A stretch of DNA of 64,000 nucleotides from Chlamydiales bacterium (GTDB lineage: Bacteria; Chlamydiota; Chlamydiia; Chlamydiales; SM23-39), in contig JANQFC010000052.1 of the NCBI GenBank assembly GCA_028278035.1, positions 124,001 through 188,000 of the forward strand, read 5' to 3'. Positions 7,338-16,746 of this stretch are shown here, in pieces; position 1 is the first letter of the stretch, and each line of letters starts with the position of its first letter. The translations under genes and the position numbers were made by a program. The notes under the pieces were generated by a model. The model had not been told where the DNA came from. It worked only from the letters and a program-made list of their open reading frames with translations, and searched no databases.

Positions 7338-8671
7338 ATATAGTGATTTTAGGAGCTGGAAATATCGGCTCTTACTTAGCACAAGTATTAGCAGAAGAGC
7401 AGCATAACGTTACTTTAATCGATAAAGATGCAAAACAATTAGAAAAAATTAGTCAAGAAACAGATGTAGCTACTTTATGCGGCTATGGATCTCGCTGGAA
7501 ACTATTGGATAACTTAATAGAACAGGAACCTCATTTATTTGTTGCTATGACAGGAGATGATGAAACCAATTTAGTAGCATGTTCCATTGCAAAAAATTTA
7601 GGATACCCTAAAACAGTGGCAAGAGTAAAAGAAATTGCATTTTTAGCAAGATCACGCTTAGATTTTGGCAGACTTTTTTATGTTGATCACTTCATTGGAG
7701 CAGAAGTTTTAGCTGCCAATGATATTTTAAAAAGCATTTTAAATCCGGAAGATATTGCAATAGAAAATTTTGCTCATGGTGCAATTCAAATGAGAACTAT
7801 AATAGTGCCAGATAGCTGGAACAAAACAAATATTCCCTTAAAAAAATTAAACCTGCCTGAAGAAATGATTTTAGGTCTTATTAGAAGAAATGAAGAAATT
7901 ATTATTCCTCATGGTGATGACCATATTCAAAAAAATGATGAAATAACAATTATAGGTGAAACGAAATTTATGCAGGACTTGCATAATTTTTTTAATCTAG
8001 AGCAAAAAAATATTAAGTCTGTAATGATAGTTGGCGGAACAGGAGTTGGGGTAAGACTTGCTCATATTTTAGAGCTCAGAAATGTTCAAGTAAAAATCAT
8101 AGATGAAAATGAAAAAAGATGTGAAGAATTAGCCGATCTTTTACCTAAAAGCACAGTAGTCAATGAAAGCGGCAAAAATCTTCAGTTTTTAGAATCGGAA
8201 AGTATTAAAAATGTAGATGCTTTTGTTTCCTGCACTAATGAAGATGAATCAAATTTTTTAATTTCTGCAATAGCTAAAAAAATGGGCTGCAAAAAAGTTA
8301 TAAGTTTAATATCCAACACAAAATTCAGTCCTGTTTTAAGAGCAAACAACATTAAATCATCTGTATCAGAAAGGGTAAATATTGCAAATAGAATATTATC
8401 TATAATTCATGAAGAAAAAATAATATCTATTGCATCTTTAGGAGATAATCAGGCAAAAGTTTTAGAAATTAAAGTATCTCCCGATTGTGAATTTGTAGGA
8501 GTTCCTTTATCTGAATTAAGCTCAAAACTTCCTAAAAATTTATTAATTACAGCTATTGAAAACAGAGGAAGAGTAATGATTGGAAAAGGAAATAGAATAA
8601 TATCACCAAATGATACTGTGATATTGATTTCAACTCCTGATTTAACCCAAGACTTGCAAACTATATTTTAG
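7334..8671 (+). CDS. trkA: Trk potassium uptake regulatory subunit TrkA
   Basis: 445 residues with two tandem RCK halves, as in TrkA. Each begins with a Rossmann NAD-binding glycine motif: GAGNIGSYLA at about residue 7 and GGTGVGVRLA near 234. Both are followed by an acidic residue ending strand 2 (LIDKD and IIDEN) for ribose binding, and by RCK_C-like ends (near 130-215 and 365-445). TrkA forms the cytoplasmic gating ring of the TrkH channel and responds to NAD(H)/ATP. The start ATG overlaps the stop of the isochorismatase-fold gene by 4 bases; trkH follows after 8 bases. This is a complete two-gene Trk system. Confidence 0.95.
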   Translation: MNIVILGAGNIGSYLAQVLAEEQHNVTLIDKDAKQLEKISQETDVATLCGYGSRWKLLDNLIEQEPHLFVAMTGDDETNLVACSIAKNLGYPKTVARVKEIAFLARSRLDFGRLFYVDHFIGAEVLAANDILKSILNPEDIAIENFAHGAIQMRTIIVPDSWNKTNIPLKKLNLPEEMILGLIRRNEEIIIPHGDDHIQKNDEITIIGETKFMQDLHNFFNLEQKNIKSVMIVGGTGVGVRLAHILELRNVQVKIIDENEKRCEELADLLPKSTVVNESGKNLQFLESESIKNVDAFVSCTNEDESNFLISAIAKKMGCKKVISLISNTKFSPVLRANNIKSSVSERVNIANRILSIIHEEKIISIASLGDNQAKVLEIKVSPDCEFVGVPLSELSSKLPKNLLITAIENRGRVMIGKGNRIISPNDTVILISTPDLTQDLQTIF

Positions 8672-8679
8672 GAGAAATA

Positions 8680-10320
8680 GTGAGATATAAAGAAGTTTGT
8701 AGAATACTAGGAAAATACCTTTTTTATTTTTCATTAATGCTAATTATTCCTTTGCTTGTCGAAGTTTATTATAAATATATTCACGTTATTAAAATATATC
8801 CTCATCCTTTTTCTATTCTGGCTTTTACAGAAACAATACTTATTTGTTGGGGATTAGCTGCAGTATTTTATTATTTAGGCAGGAAAGCTACCGGTACCTT
8901 TTTTAGAAGAGAAAGTATATTATTAGTGATACTTATCTGGTTTTTTACAACTATTATCAGCGCATTGCCCTTTTATTTATCTCATACTTTAGAGAACCCC
9001 GTAGACTGCATATTTGAATCAATGTCCGGTCTTACAACTACAGGTGCTACTGTAATGTGTCCAAAACTATATGATGGAGATAAAGAAATTCCTCATGTAG
9101 ACCATAATATTCATTTTCCCCATAAAAAATATATTTATTATGGAACTATAAAACCTGTAAAAAATGCAGCAGGAAAAGTGATCTTCACAGGATTAGAAGC
9201 TGTTAGTTTAGGTGTTATGTTTTGGAGAAGTTTTATTCAATGGCTCGGCGGTCTTGGAATTGTGATTTTATTTTTAACGGTTCTGCCGGCTTTAGCAGTA
9301 GGCGGTAAATTTTTACTGCAGGCTGAAATGACGGGACCCGTTAAAGAATCTATTGCTCCCAGGATAAAAGAAACAGCCTCTTTATTATGGAAATTATATT
9401 TAGGAATGACAATCGCAGAAGTAATTCTGTTGATATTGACTAATAGCAAAATGCCAATTTTTGATGCTTTTTGTATTACTTTTTCTAATCTTTCTACAGG
9501 AGGATTTGCAGTTAGAAATGACAGTATAGCAAGTTATAGCAATAACATTACCGAATGGGTAATTATCTTCTTTATGTTTTTTGGCAGCATTAACTTTGCT
9601 TTATATTTTCATTGTCTAAAAGGTAAATTTTTTAGGATTTATGAACCCGACTTTTTTTTATATGTCGCTATAATAGTTATCGGGGCTTTATTAGTTTCTT
9701 TTTACTTAATGGGAGCACCTAGCATTAATTTAGAAGGCCAGGAAGTTGGAACATATAACTTCTTTAGAGCATTAAGATCAGGAACATTCCACGCAATATC
9801 AGCTCAAACATCTACGGGATTTGTTACAACCAATGTTGGTGCATGGCCTTTCCCCTGTCAAATGTTCATGCTTATATTGATGTACATCGGAGGCATGTCC
9901 GGAGCGACCTGCGGAGGAATAAAAACATCTAGATTTTATATTTTATATAAAGTTTTAAAACATAAAATAGAAGCTATTTTCAGACCTACTACTGTAAGAA
10001 AACTAAAAATCGGCAAAAAAGAAATTGATTCCAATACAGCTATTACCGTTTTAGCATTTTTCTGCTTGGTAGGATTCTTTTCTGTTATAGGTATTGTTGC
10101 ATATGTCTTTAATCATGTTGATTCCGAAACGTCCATTAGCGTTGTCGGATGTATGCTAAATAATATTGGATTTGCATTCGGTGAAGCAAGTCCGATCCAT
10201 TCTTTTGCATTTATGCAGCCATTTAGCAAATTATTATCTGCTTTTTTAATGCTTTTAGGAAGATTAGAATATTTTACTATACTGCTACTTTTTGCTCCGA
10301 GCTTCTGGCGAATGAAATGA
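8680..10320 (+). CDS. trkH: Trk potassium uptake channel subunit TrkH
   Basis: 546 residues of inner-membrane channel. The four selectivity-filter segments can be found: SGLTTTGAT near 115-123, LSTGGFA near 271-277, TSTGFVT near 373-379, and NNIGFAFGEASP near 491-502. Strongly hydrophobic helices lie between them. GTG at 8680 is used as start with GGAG at 8671-8674. An insertion of about 50 residues after the first pore loop (TVMCPKLYDGDKEIP to SLGVMFWR) is rich in His, Lys and Asp and is probably an external loop. The stop abuts that of convergent groEL. Imports K+ with TrkA. Confidence 0.95.
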   Translation: MRYKEVCRILGKYLFYFSLMLIIPLLVEVYYKYIHVIKIYPHPFSILAFTETILICWGLAAVFYYLGRKATGTFFRRESILLVILIWFFTTIISALPFYLSHTLENPVDCIFESMSGLTTTGATVMCPKLYDGDKEIPHVDHNIHFPHKKYIYYGTIKPVKNAAGKVIFTGLEAVSLGVMFWRSFIQWLGGLGIVILFLTVLPALAVGGKFLLQAEMTGPVKESIAPRIKETASLLWKLYLGMTIAEVILLILTNSKMPIFDAFCITFSNLSTGGFAVRNDSIASYSNNITEWVIIFFMFFGSINFALYFHCLKGKFFRIYEPDFFLYVAIIVIGALLVSFYLMGAPSINLEGQEVGTYNFFRALRSGTFHAISAQTSTGFVTTNVGAWPFPCQMFMLILMYIGGMSGATCGGIKTSRFYILYKVLKHKIEAIFRPTTVRKLKIGKKEIDSNTAITVLAFFCLVGFFSVIGIVAYVFNHVDSETSISVVGCMLNNIGFAFGEASPIHSFAFMQPFSKLLSAFLMLLGRLEYFTILLLFAPSFWRMK

Positions 10321-11979
10321 TTACATCATCGGCATTCCGCCCATATTCGGTATCCCCATTTGAGGTATTCCGCCTCCCATTGGCATAGATGGTTCTTCTT
10401 TTTTCTTATCTGGTCTATCAGTAATCATAGCATCCACAGTAATAAGTAAAGAGGATATGGAAGCTGCATTAATAATTGCATGTTTTGTAACTAAAACCGG
10501 ATCTATAACGCCATCTTTTATAAGATCAGAAAATTTTTCTGTTAAAGAATTATAGCCCCAAGCTCCTTTTTTCTCATAAATTTTTTCAGCTATTAGATCT
10601 CCTTTCGCTCCTGCGTTATCTGCAATTGTTTTAGCAGGCATAAAACAAGCTTTTTTTATTATATCTGCTCCAATTTTTTGCTCTTTAGAAAGTTCCAATT
10701 TTTCTAATTCATCTATGCATCTGATTAAAGCTATTCCGCCACCAGGCACTATACCTTCTATAACAGCTGCTCTTGTCGCATGCAGAGCATCTTCTACTCT
10801 TTGCTTTTTTTCCTTCATTTCAGTCTCTGTTGTAGCACCTACATTAATAACAGCTACTCCTCCTAATAATTTAGCTAACCTTTCTTGTAATTTTTCTATA
10901 TCATAATCAGACTTTGAATCTTGAATTGCGGTTTTGATTTGCATAATTCTTTGATTGATTTTTTCTGCATTTCCAAACCCATCAATAATAGTTGTATTGT
11001 CTTTAGATATTTTAATTTTTTTGCATGAACCGAATACATCTGAGGTAATTTCATTTAACTGCATCGCTTTTTCTTTTGAAACTACTTCTGCCCCAGTAAT
11101 TATAGCTATATCTTCTAATATTTGTTTTTTTCGATCTCCAAAAGCGGGAGCTTTTACTGCACATATAGGAAGTTGAGCTTTCACCTTATTCACCACTAAT
11201 GCTGATAAAGCATCGGAATCTACATCTTCTGCTATAATAATTAATGGTTTAGAATCTTTTTCCATTGCTTTTTCTAATAAAAGTACAATATCTTGTGCAG
11301 AAGTCAGCTTTTCTTCTGTAATTAAAATATTGGGCTTTTCAAATTCAACTGTTAGTTTTTCAGGATTAGTAATAAAATATGGAGATATAAAACCACTATC
11401 AAACTGCATTCCTTCAACAACATCCAATGTAGTATCTATACCCTTAGCTTCTCCTAAAGTAATAATCCCATCTTTTCCAACTTTTTTCATCGCTTCTGAA
11501 ATAATTTTTCCAATTTCTTCATCATTATTAGCTGAAATACATGCAATTTGTTTTATTTCATCTTCTGTTTTTATTTCTTGTGATAGCTCTGTTAACTTTT
11601 GAATAACTGTTTTCACTCCTATTTCGATACCTTTTTTTATTTCCATCGGATTATTTCCGGCTATAACATTTTTGATTCCTTCAGAATAGATACTTTCAGC
11701 TAAAACTATTGCTGTAGTAGTTCCGTCTCCTGCTATAACATTGGTTTTTGAAGCAGCTTCTTTTACTATTTGAGCTCCCATATTTTCAAATGGATCTTTC
11801 AAAGTGATTTCCCCTGCTACTGTCACTCCATCCTTAGTTGACTGCAAATCAAAATCTTTTTTAATTATTACATTTCTTCCTTTGGGCCCTAAGGTTACTT
11901 TCACTACTTTTGCTAAAGTTTTAATTCCATTGAAAATTGATTTTAAGGCTTTTTCGTTAAATTTAAGCATTTTAGACAT
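10321..11979 (-). CDS. groL: 60-kDa chaperonin GroEL
   Basis: 552 residues from the chosen start, normal GroEL length. Landmarks are LGPKGRNVI in the equatorial domain, GDGTTTAIVLAES (ATP site), a full apical domain, EGIVPGGGIALI near residue 410, and a flexible Gly/Met tail ending GGMPMM. I start at ATG 11979 because AAAGGAGAT sits just before it; the in-frame ATG at 12030 would put that Shine-Dalgarno and the promoter inside the gene. No groES is adjacent on either side, which is unusual, and no CIRCE element is present; instead palindromes lie at 12005-12018 and over the -10 box. Convergent with trkH with no gap. Confidence 0.97.
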   Translation of the reverse strand: MSKMLKFNEKALKSIFNGIKTLAKVVKVTLGPKGRNVIIKKDFDLQSTKDGVTVAGEITLKDPFENMGAQIVKEAASKTNVIAGDGTTTAIVLAESIYSEGIKNVIAGNNPMEIKKGIEIGVKTVIQKLTELSQEIKTEDEIKQIACISANNDEEIGKIISEAMKKVGKDGIITLGEAKGIDTTLDVVEGMQFDSGFISPYFITNPEKLTVEFEKPNILITEEKLTSAQDIVLLLEKAMEKDSKPLIIIAEDVDSDALSALVVNKVKAQLPICAVKAPAFGDRKKQILEDIAIITGAEVVSKEKAMQLNEITSDVFGSCKKIKISKDNTTIIDGFGNAEKINQRIMQIKTAIQDSKSDYDIEKLQERLAKLLGGVAVINVGATTETEMKEKKQRVEDALHATRAAVIEGIVPGGGIALIRCIDELEKLELSKEQKIGADIIKKACFMPAKTIADNAGAKGDLIAEKIYEKKGAWGYNSLTEKFSDLIKDGVIDPVLVTKHAIINAASISSLLITVDAMITDRPDKKKEEPSMPMGGGIPQMGIPNMGGMPMM

Positions 11980-12004
11980 ATTATCTCCTTTTTCTAAATT
12001 AGGA

Positions 12005-12018
12005 ATTAAGTACTTAAT
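12005..12018. promoter_or_regulatory. Perfect 14-bp palindrome in the groEL leader
   Basis: ATTAAGTACTTAAT, identical on both strands, between the groEL -10 box and its Shine-Dalgarno. A near-palindrome (TTAACATGCTAA, 12024-12035) overlaps the -10 box just upstream. Position suggests an operator, but the regulator is unknown. Confidence 0.4.
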
Positions 12019-12028
12019 AGAGCTTAAC

Positions 12029-12058
12029 ATGCTAACTTTGAGATTTAATTTATGTCAA
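12029..12058 (-). promoter_or_regulatory. Probable sigma-70-type promoter of groEL
   Basis: Minus strand: perfect TTGACA at 12053-12058, 18-base spacer, TAGCAT at 12029-12034. The predicted transcript would have a leader of about 40 bases before ATG 11979. No heat-shock (sigma-32-like or CIRCE) signal was seen. Confidence 0.55.
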
Positions 12059-12122
12059 TAAAAACACCCATCAATTAGCAAGATATGGAACAATGCTAAA
12101 TATATAAAAAGATATTACAACC

Positions 12123-12144
12123 AACCTATTTATAAGAACAGGTT
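12123..12144 (-). terminator. Weak hairpin downstream of the methyltransferase pseudogene
   Basis: Eight-base stem with one G-U pair (12123-12130 with 12137-12144), 6-base loop; on the minus strand a CTTTTT run follows about 17 bases later. It could be the terminator of the decayed gene. The gap 12059-12239 shows nothing else convincing. Confidence 0.3.
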
Positions 12145-12239
12145 GCAGGTTTGGCATGCAAATAATGCAATATTTTATATTTCAAAGACATTTTCACGTC
12201 TGATAGTTTAATAGTTTTTACTTTATGTTTCATCTCTTG

Positions 12240-12994
12240 CTACGCATTAATTTTTTTTCTATTGACTTCATATTCTTTTTTATATTTTTCATCTCGATAC
12301 TGCAATTGGATAGGCATCTTATGATACGTAGAATCTTTTCCTTTTTTTGCAAAAACCAGTACCATATTAGGAAAAAATTAGCCCTGTAATGCGGATGATT
12401 ATTTTTTGTTGGCTTAAACTCATATAAAAACCAATTTTGAGCACTAAATAAGTAGCTCTCTGCTATAGTAAGTTCTGCAATTTGCAAAATTATTAATTAA
12501 ATAATAATCATAAAAAAAATCAGCCCCCAAAAAAAGATACAAGGCATTTATAAAATTTGAAGCTGCATTCCATTGAAGTATCCAGCCCCTCGGCTTCAAC
12601 ATTTTTACAACATTTGCAAAAGATGTTTCATATTAAAAATATGATCAAAAGTTCCTCCATCAATAATAAAATCAAATTTTTCAAATAAATTCTCAGGCAC
12701 ATCTTCATTTAAATTGTGTATAATAGCTGCATCCTCATAATCTGAGACATCCATGGCGTCAAAAGAAATATTACCAAACAATTTAAAAAAATCCTTGTCT
12801 TCTATAGAAAAAGACTTACGCATTCTTGTAGACCCATCTTTTTGTACTTTATTGAAATCAAAATCAGGATTGATATTACAGCTTTGTTCTTTGAAAATTT
12901 CTAAAATTTTTGGCAAAGGCACTTCTACTGTCTGTTTTCTCAAGATCAATATATTGCCCTTAATTGGCTCTTTACAGTGCTCTGATATCAACAA
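12240..12994 (-). pseudogene. Frameshifted class I SAM methyltransferase remnant
   Basis: A methyltransferase about 250 residues long can be read only by changing frame three times. The first frame (12994-12605) has the N-terminal half ending FDFIIDGGTFDHIFN, a methyltransferase DGGT(L/F)EH motif. A second frame continues with MLKPRGWILQWNAASNF and FFYDYYLINNFANCRTY. A third carries SAQNWFLYEFKP and HYRANFF, and a fourth ends VLVFAKKGKDSTYHKMPIQL and QYRDEKY, stopping at TAG 12240-12242. Single-base losses explain the shifts: a base missing in TTG-T-AAAAATG near 12607, one near 12450-12465, and one T missing from a T run near 12375. The start codon is TTG, not ATG. Two open stretches here (129 and 85 codons) are fragments of this one gene. 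Confidence 0.8.
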
Positions 12995-13083
12995 TTAAAT
13001 TAAAGCTTCAACAAATATTGATTACTTATTTTTATTATTAAAATAATTTATATTTTTATATCATTTTTTTTAATTTTTTTTTT

Positions 13084-13139
13084 GAGCTTTATCTTTTTTT
13101 AAAGCCCTAATTTTTTTACAATATATAAATATTGTTTTT
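13084..13139 (+). promoter_or_regulatory. Two tandem terminator-like hairpins ahead of the PutA-like gene
   Basis: Hairpin 1: GCTTTA (13086-13091) with TAAAGC (13100-13105), followed by CCTAA and seven T. Hairpin 2: ACAATAT (13118-13124) with ATATTGT (13129-13135), 4-base loop, followed by TTTT; it ends 12 bases before the ATG at 13152. They could terminate upstream transcription or act as an attenuator in the leader. The sequence is so AT-rich that chance palindromes are likely, so this is tentative. Confidence 0.35.
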
Positions 13140-13151
13140 GCAAGAGTAATT

Positions 13152-16100
13152 ATGAGCGAAAAAAAATCCTTTTATATTGATCAAGTTTTTGAATTATTAG
13201 ATTCATTAAAAAACAAATCGATTAATGCTGAAAAAAGAATTCAATTATCTATCGAATTAGCCGAGATGATTTTATTAATAGCAACTTCTTTGGAATCGTC
13301 TCATGAAAAAAAAGAGATGATTTTTTTAACTAAATTTATATTCAGCATCAAAGGAAAAGCTTTTTTATGTTCTTTATTAGATCAATGTTTTAGAAGTAGT
13401 AATGATAAAGCTGCTAATCAATTATCTTATTTAATGTTCCTGTATGGTATCCCTGAATTTTTTCCAATAAACCTTAAAATTAAATTTTTTTTATTACGGC
13501 TATTTGCTAATAGTTTACCTTATCTTTTTATGCCGATCATTTCCAAAGCAATTATAAAAGGATGCTATTATAGTGTTCTAATAGCTGATGAACATCTGTT
13601 ATATAAGCATATTTATCAAAGAAAAGAACAAAATATTGATTTAACAATTGCTTTATTACTGGAGATTCCTTTAAGCAAACAAACAATAAATAAAAATTTA
13701 AGAACATATCAAAATTATCTATCCAAACCAGAAATTCAAACTTTATCCATTAATTTGTCATATCTCGTTATCAATTCCAATTTTTTATCTATTGAAAAAA
13801 CCATTAAACAAGCTGCAGAACTTCTCAAAACTCTATATAAACAAGCTATTAAACATAATGCTAAAAAACCAAAAACTATTTTTATTGATATTCAAGAACA
13901 TAAAGATTTTGAGCTTTCTATCAAAGCCTTTGAAAGTGCAATAATGGATCCTGAAATTATTAACTATTCTGCCGGCATTACTCTCTTGGCTTATTTTCCC
14001 GAATCTTTTGAATATCAAAAAAGACTTACAGATCTTGCTAAAAAAAGAATAAAAGTTGGTGGAGCTCCAATAATAATAAGAATCACCAAAGGTTTAAGTT
14101 TAAATTATGAACAAATTGAAGCCGCTAAAAAAAGCTGGCCTGCTCCTGTTTTTCATAATAAATTTGAAACTGATGCTAATTTCAAAAAAATGATGAAATA
14201 TGGTTCTATACCAGATAATGTAAAAGCATCTCACTTACATATATCATCATTAAATGTTTTTGATATTGCTTATGCTTTAATTCTAAGAAATGAAAATGAA
14301 ATTGAGCCCTATGTTCATTTTGAATTAATAGAAGGCAGAGCCTTCTATTTCAAAAATGCCATAAGAAAAATTATTGGAGATAATTTTTCTTTATATTTAC
14401 CGATAGTAGAAAAAAATAATTTTTCTAATGCTATAGGTTATCTTATTAAAAGATTGGATGAATCTACTATTAATGATAATTTCATTACTCATATCGCTAA
14501 TATACAAGCTAACAGTAAAGAATTTATAGAACAAAGCTCTATATTTAAAAAAAGTGTAAATAAAATTGATACAATCTCAAATACACCCAGATATTTAGAA
14601 AAAACGTGGCCTTCTTCAAATACCATTGAAATAAAAACTTCTTTTGTAAATGCTCCAAACACAAATTTTTTAATAGAAGAAAATCAAAAATTAGCAAAAG
14701 ATATTATTGAATCTAACAAAACCTTTAAACCTGCGCCAATTCCAATATCAATAGGAGAAAATTTACTTCAGGATAAATTAGAAGGACAAAAAATAAATCC
14801 TTCTTATCCTGATAAATCTTTTTATCAATATGAACTTGCAAGTAAAATGCATCTGCAAAAAATTATTGAAATAGCAAAACAAGAAGAAAATTCCTGGAAA
14901 AATATTGCTATAGATAAAAAGCAAAAATTATTATCCAATATCTCTCAAAAATTAAAAGAGAATAAAAAAGAATTAATAACTGCTTTAATGATAGATATTT
15001 CTAAAACTATTATTGAAGCAGATTTAGAAATATCAGATGCTATTGATGCTATTGAATATCATAAAAATCAAATAAAAAGAATTCTATCAAGAGCCGATGT
15101 TGAATATAGTCCAAAAGGAACCTGCTTAATAGTTCCTGCATGGAATTTTCCTATCCATGTAGCAATAGAAGAAATTATATGTGCTTTGCTGGCTGGAAAT
15201 ACTGTTATTTTCAAACCGTCTTTTTATGCAGTTTATGTTTCCTGGAAACTAGTTAATTTAATGTGGGAGGCTGGAATTCCTAAAAAATGCCTTCAATTTA
15301 TCAACACAACTAATGAACTTTTTGAAAATGTTTTAATAAAAAATCCTAAGATTAATTCCGTTATAATGCACACTTCTGCCAAAATAGCTAAAAAATTAAT
15401 CCAATTTAGAAATGGCCTTCATTTAACAGCTCAATGTGGCGGAATAAATACTATAATTGTCACAGCATTAGCAGATAAAAATCAGGCCATAAAAGATATT
15501 ATTGAATCATCTTTTTATTTTTCAGGACAAAAATTTTCATCTTCTTCTATTTTAATACTAGAAAAAGAAGTATATGAAGATAAAGAATTTCTAAATAAAT
15601 TAGTAGAAGCTACAAAAGAATTAAAAGTCGGATCTGTTTGGAACTCAGATGTGACCATAACCCCACTTATCAAAGAACCTCAAGATGAATTATTAACGGT
15701 ATTAACTACTCTAGAACAACATGAAGAATGGCTTTTAAAACCTCAAAAAGATCCAAATAATCACAATTTGTATAGCCCGGGCATTAAATTAAATGTCTTA
15801 CCTTCAAGCCTTACTAAAAACCAAGAATTTTATGCTCCTATTTTATCCATTATGCAGGCTAACGATTTATCGCATGCTGTAAAATTAGCTAACGACTCTA
15901 AATTTGCCCTGTCTGCAGGATTATATAGTTTAGATCAAAGAGAACATCATTTTTGGTTGAAAAATATTCAAGCAGGCAACTGTTTTATTAACAGCAAAAT
16001 CACCAATGCAAAAATTAGACGCCAACCTTTTGGCGGATATAAACAAAGCGCTTTCGGAAATGAATATAAAATTGGAGGGCCTAATTTTTTATTAGAATTT

Positions 16101-16742
16101 ATGAATTTAAAACAGAAATTGATCCCTAAAGAAAAAAAACCGGTAAATGATTGGGTAAATAGTTTAACCAGTTTTTTAGAAAAAATCGATCTTTCTGCCG
16201 AACAATTAGGTATATGGTATGCTTCTATTTCCAATTATTCATATTGGTGGAAGAGAATGAAACAAGACAATGATCCTAATAAACTTTTAGGACAAGATAA
16301 TATCTTGAAATATATTCCAAGACAAAAAATAACTTTAAGAATTTATGAAGATTCTTCCGCCTTAGATGCTTTAAGAGTATGTGCTGCGGCTTTGACATGT
16401 AGTATGCCATTAGAAATCAGCTGGACTGGCAATAGAGCAATTGAAGAATTAAATTGGATAGAACTTCTGCCTATGCTGTCCTTAATAGAAGAAACTGAAG
16501 ATGAATTCATAAAAAGAATTAAAGAACACAAAATTAAACGCTTAAGATTAATTAATCCTGCCTCTGAATCAATAAAAAAAGTAACTGCGGAAACAGCCTG
16601 CTGCATAATCGATCAAAATGTTTTAGCTAATGGCAGATATGAACTACTCCATTATGTTAGAGAAGTAAGCATCACTAAAAATTATGATCGCTATGGAATT
16701 TTAGGAATTAGAGAAGGAGAACTTAGAAAACCAATAATTTAA
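13152..16742 (+). CDS. putA: PutA-like fused proline dehydrogenase / P5C dehydrogenase, probably inactive ALDH half
   Basis: 1196 residues, uninterrupted, built like a long bifunctional PutA. A PRODH barrel spans about 150-460 (IRITKGLSLNYE, FETDANFKKM, HFELIEGRA, YLIKRLDES), an aldehyde dehydrogenase domain about 580-1000 (VPAWNFPIHV, NTVIFKPS, QEFYAPIL, PFGGYKQS), and the PutA C-terminal domain ends LHYVREVSITKNYDRYGILG. In the ALDH half the catalytic Cys is replaced by Phe795 (SGQKFSSSS instead of GQKCSA) and the general-base Glu by Gln761 (TAQCGG instead of AETGG); the 34-residue spacing equals that of the normal pair, so the alignment is firm. In PRODH the usual YLVRRLDEN reads YLIKRLDES and GMA reads GRA. 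It therefore looks like a conserved pseudoenzyme or an enzyme with new chemistry. pcrA follows after 4 bases. Confidence 0.85.
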   Translation: MSEKKSFYIDQVFELLDSLKNKSINAEKRIQLSIELAEMILLIATSLESSHEKKEMIFLTKFIFSIKGKAFLCSLLDQCFRSSNDKAANQLSYLMFLYGIPEFFPINLKIKFFLLRLFANSLPYLFMPIISKAIIKGCYYSVLIADEHLLYKHIYQRKEQNIDLTIALLLEIPLSKQTINKNLRTYQNYLSKPEIQTLSINLSYLVINSNFLSIEKTIKQAAELLKTLYKQAIKHNAKKPKTIFIDIQEHKDFELSIKAFESAIMDPEIINYSAGITLLAYFPESFEYQKRLTDLAKKRIKVGGAPIIIRITKGLSLNYEQIEAAKKSWPAPVFHNKFETDANFKKMMKYGSIPDNVKASHLHISSLNVFDIAYALILRNENEIEPYVHFELIEGRAFYFKNAIRKIIGDNFSLYLPIVEKNNFSNAIGYLIKRLDESTINDNFITHIANIQANSKEFIEQSSIFKKSVNKIDTISNTPRYLEKTWPSSNTIEIKTSFVNAPNTNFLIEENQKLAKDIIESNKTFKPAPIPISIGENLLQDKLEGQKINPSYPDKSFYQYELASKMHLQKIIEIAKQEENSWKNIAIDKKQKLLSNISQKLKENKKELITALMIDISKTIIEADLEISDAIDAIEYHKNQIKRILSRADVEYSPKGTCLIVPAWNFPIHVAIEEIICALLAGNTVIFKPSFYAVYVSWKLVNLMWEAGIPKKCLQFINTTNELFENVLIKNPKINSVIMHTSAKIAKKLIQFRNGLHLTAQCGGINTIIVTALADKNQAIKDIIESSFYFSGQKFSSSSILILEKEVYEDKEFLNKLVEATKELKVGSVWNSDVTITPLIKEPQDELLTVLTTLEQHEEWLLKPQKDPNNHNLYSPGIKLNVLPSSLTKNQEFYAPILSIMQANDLSHAVKLANDSKFALSAGLYSLDQREHHFWLKNIQAGNCFINSKITNAKIRRQPFGGYKQSAFGNEYKIGGPNFLLEFMNLKQKLIPKEKKPVNDWVNSLTSFLEKIDLSAEQLGIWYASISNYSYWWKRMKQDNDPNKLLGQDNILKYIPRQKITLRIYEDSSALDALRVCAAALTCSMPLEISWTGNRAIEELNWIELLPMLSLIEETEDEFIKRIKEHKIKRLRLINPASESIKKVTAETACCIIDQNVLANGRYELLHYVREVSITKNYDRYGILGIREGELRKPII

Positions 16743-16746
16743 CAAT

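Noticed and set aside
11980-12030. Longer GroEL from ATG 12030
   Set aside because: The extra 17 residues would contain the Shine-Dalgarno of ATG 11979 and overlap the promoter; GroEL proteins start close to the MSKMLKFNE-type segment.
12151-12169. TTGGCATG...TGCA resembling a sigma-54 -24/-12 promoter
   Set aside because: The GG and GC pairs are 12 bases apart instead of 10, and it faces no gene start on its strand other than through the pseudogene region.
12230-12487. Separate 85-codon minus-strand gene
   Set aside because: It is the third-frame fragment of the frameshifted methyltransferase; its last third is out of the coding frame of the family.
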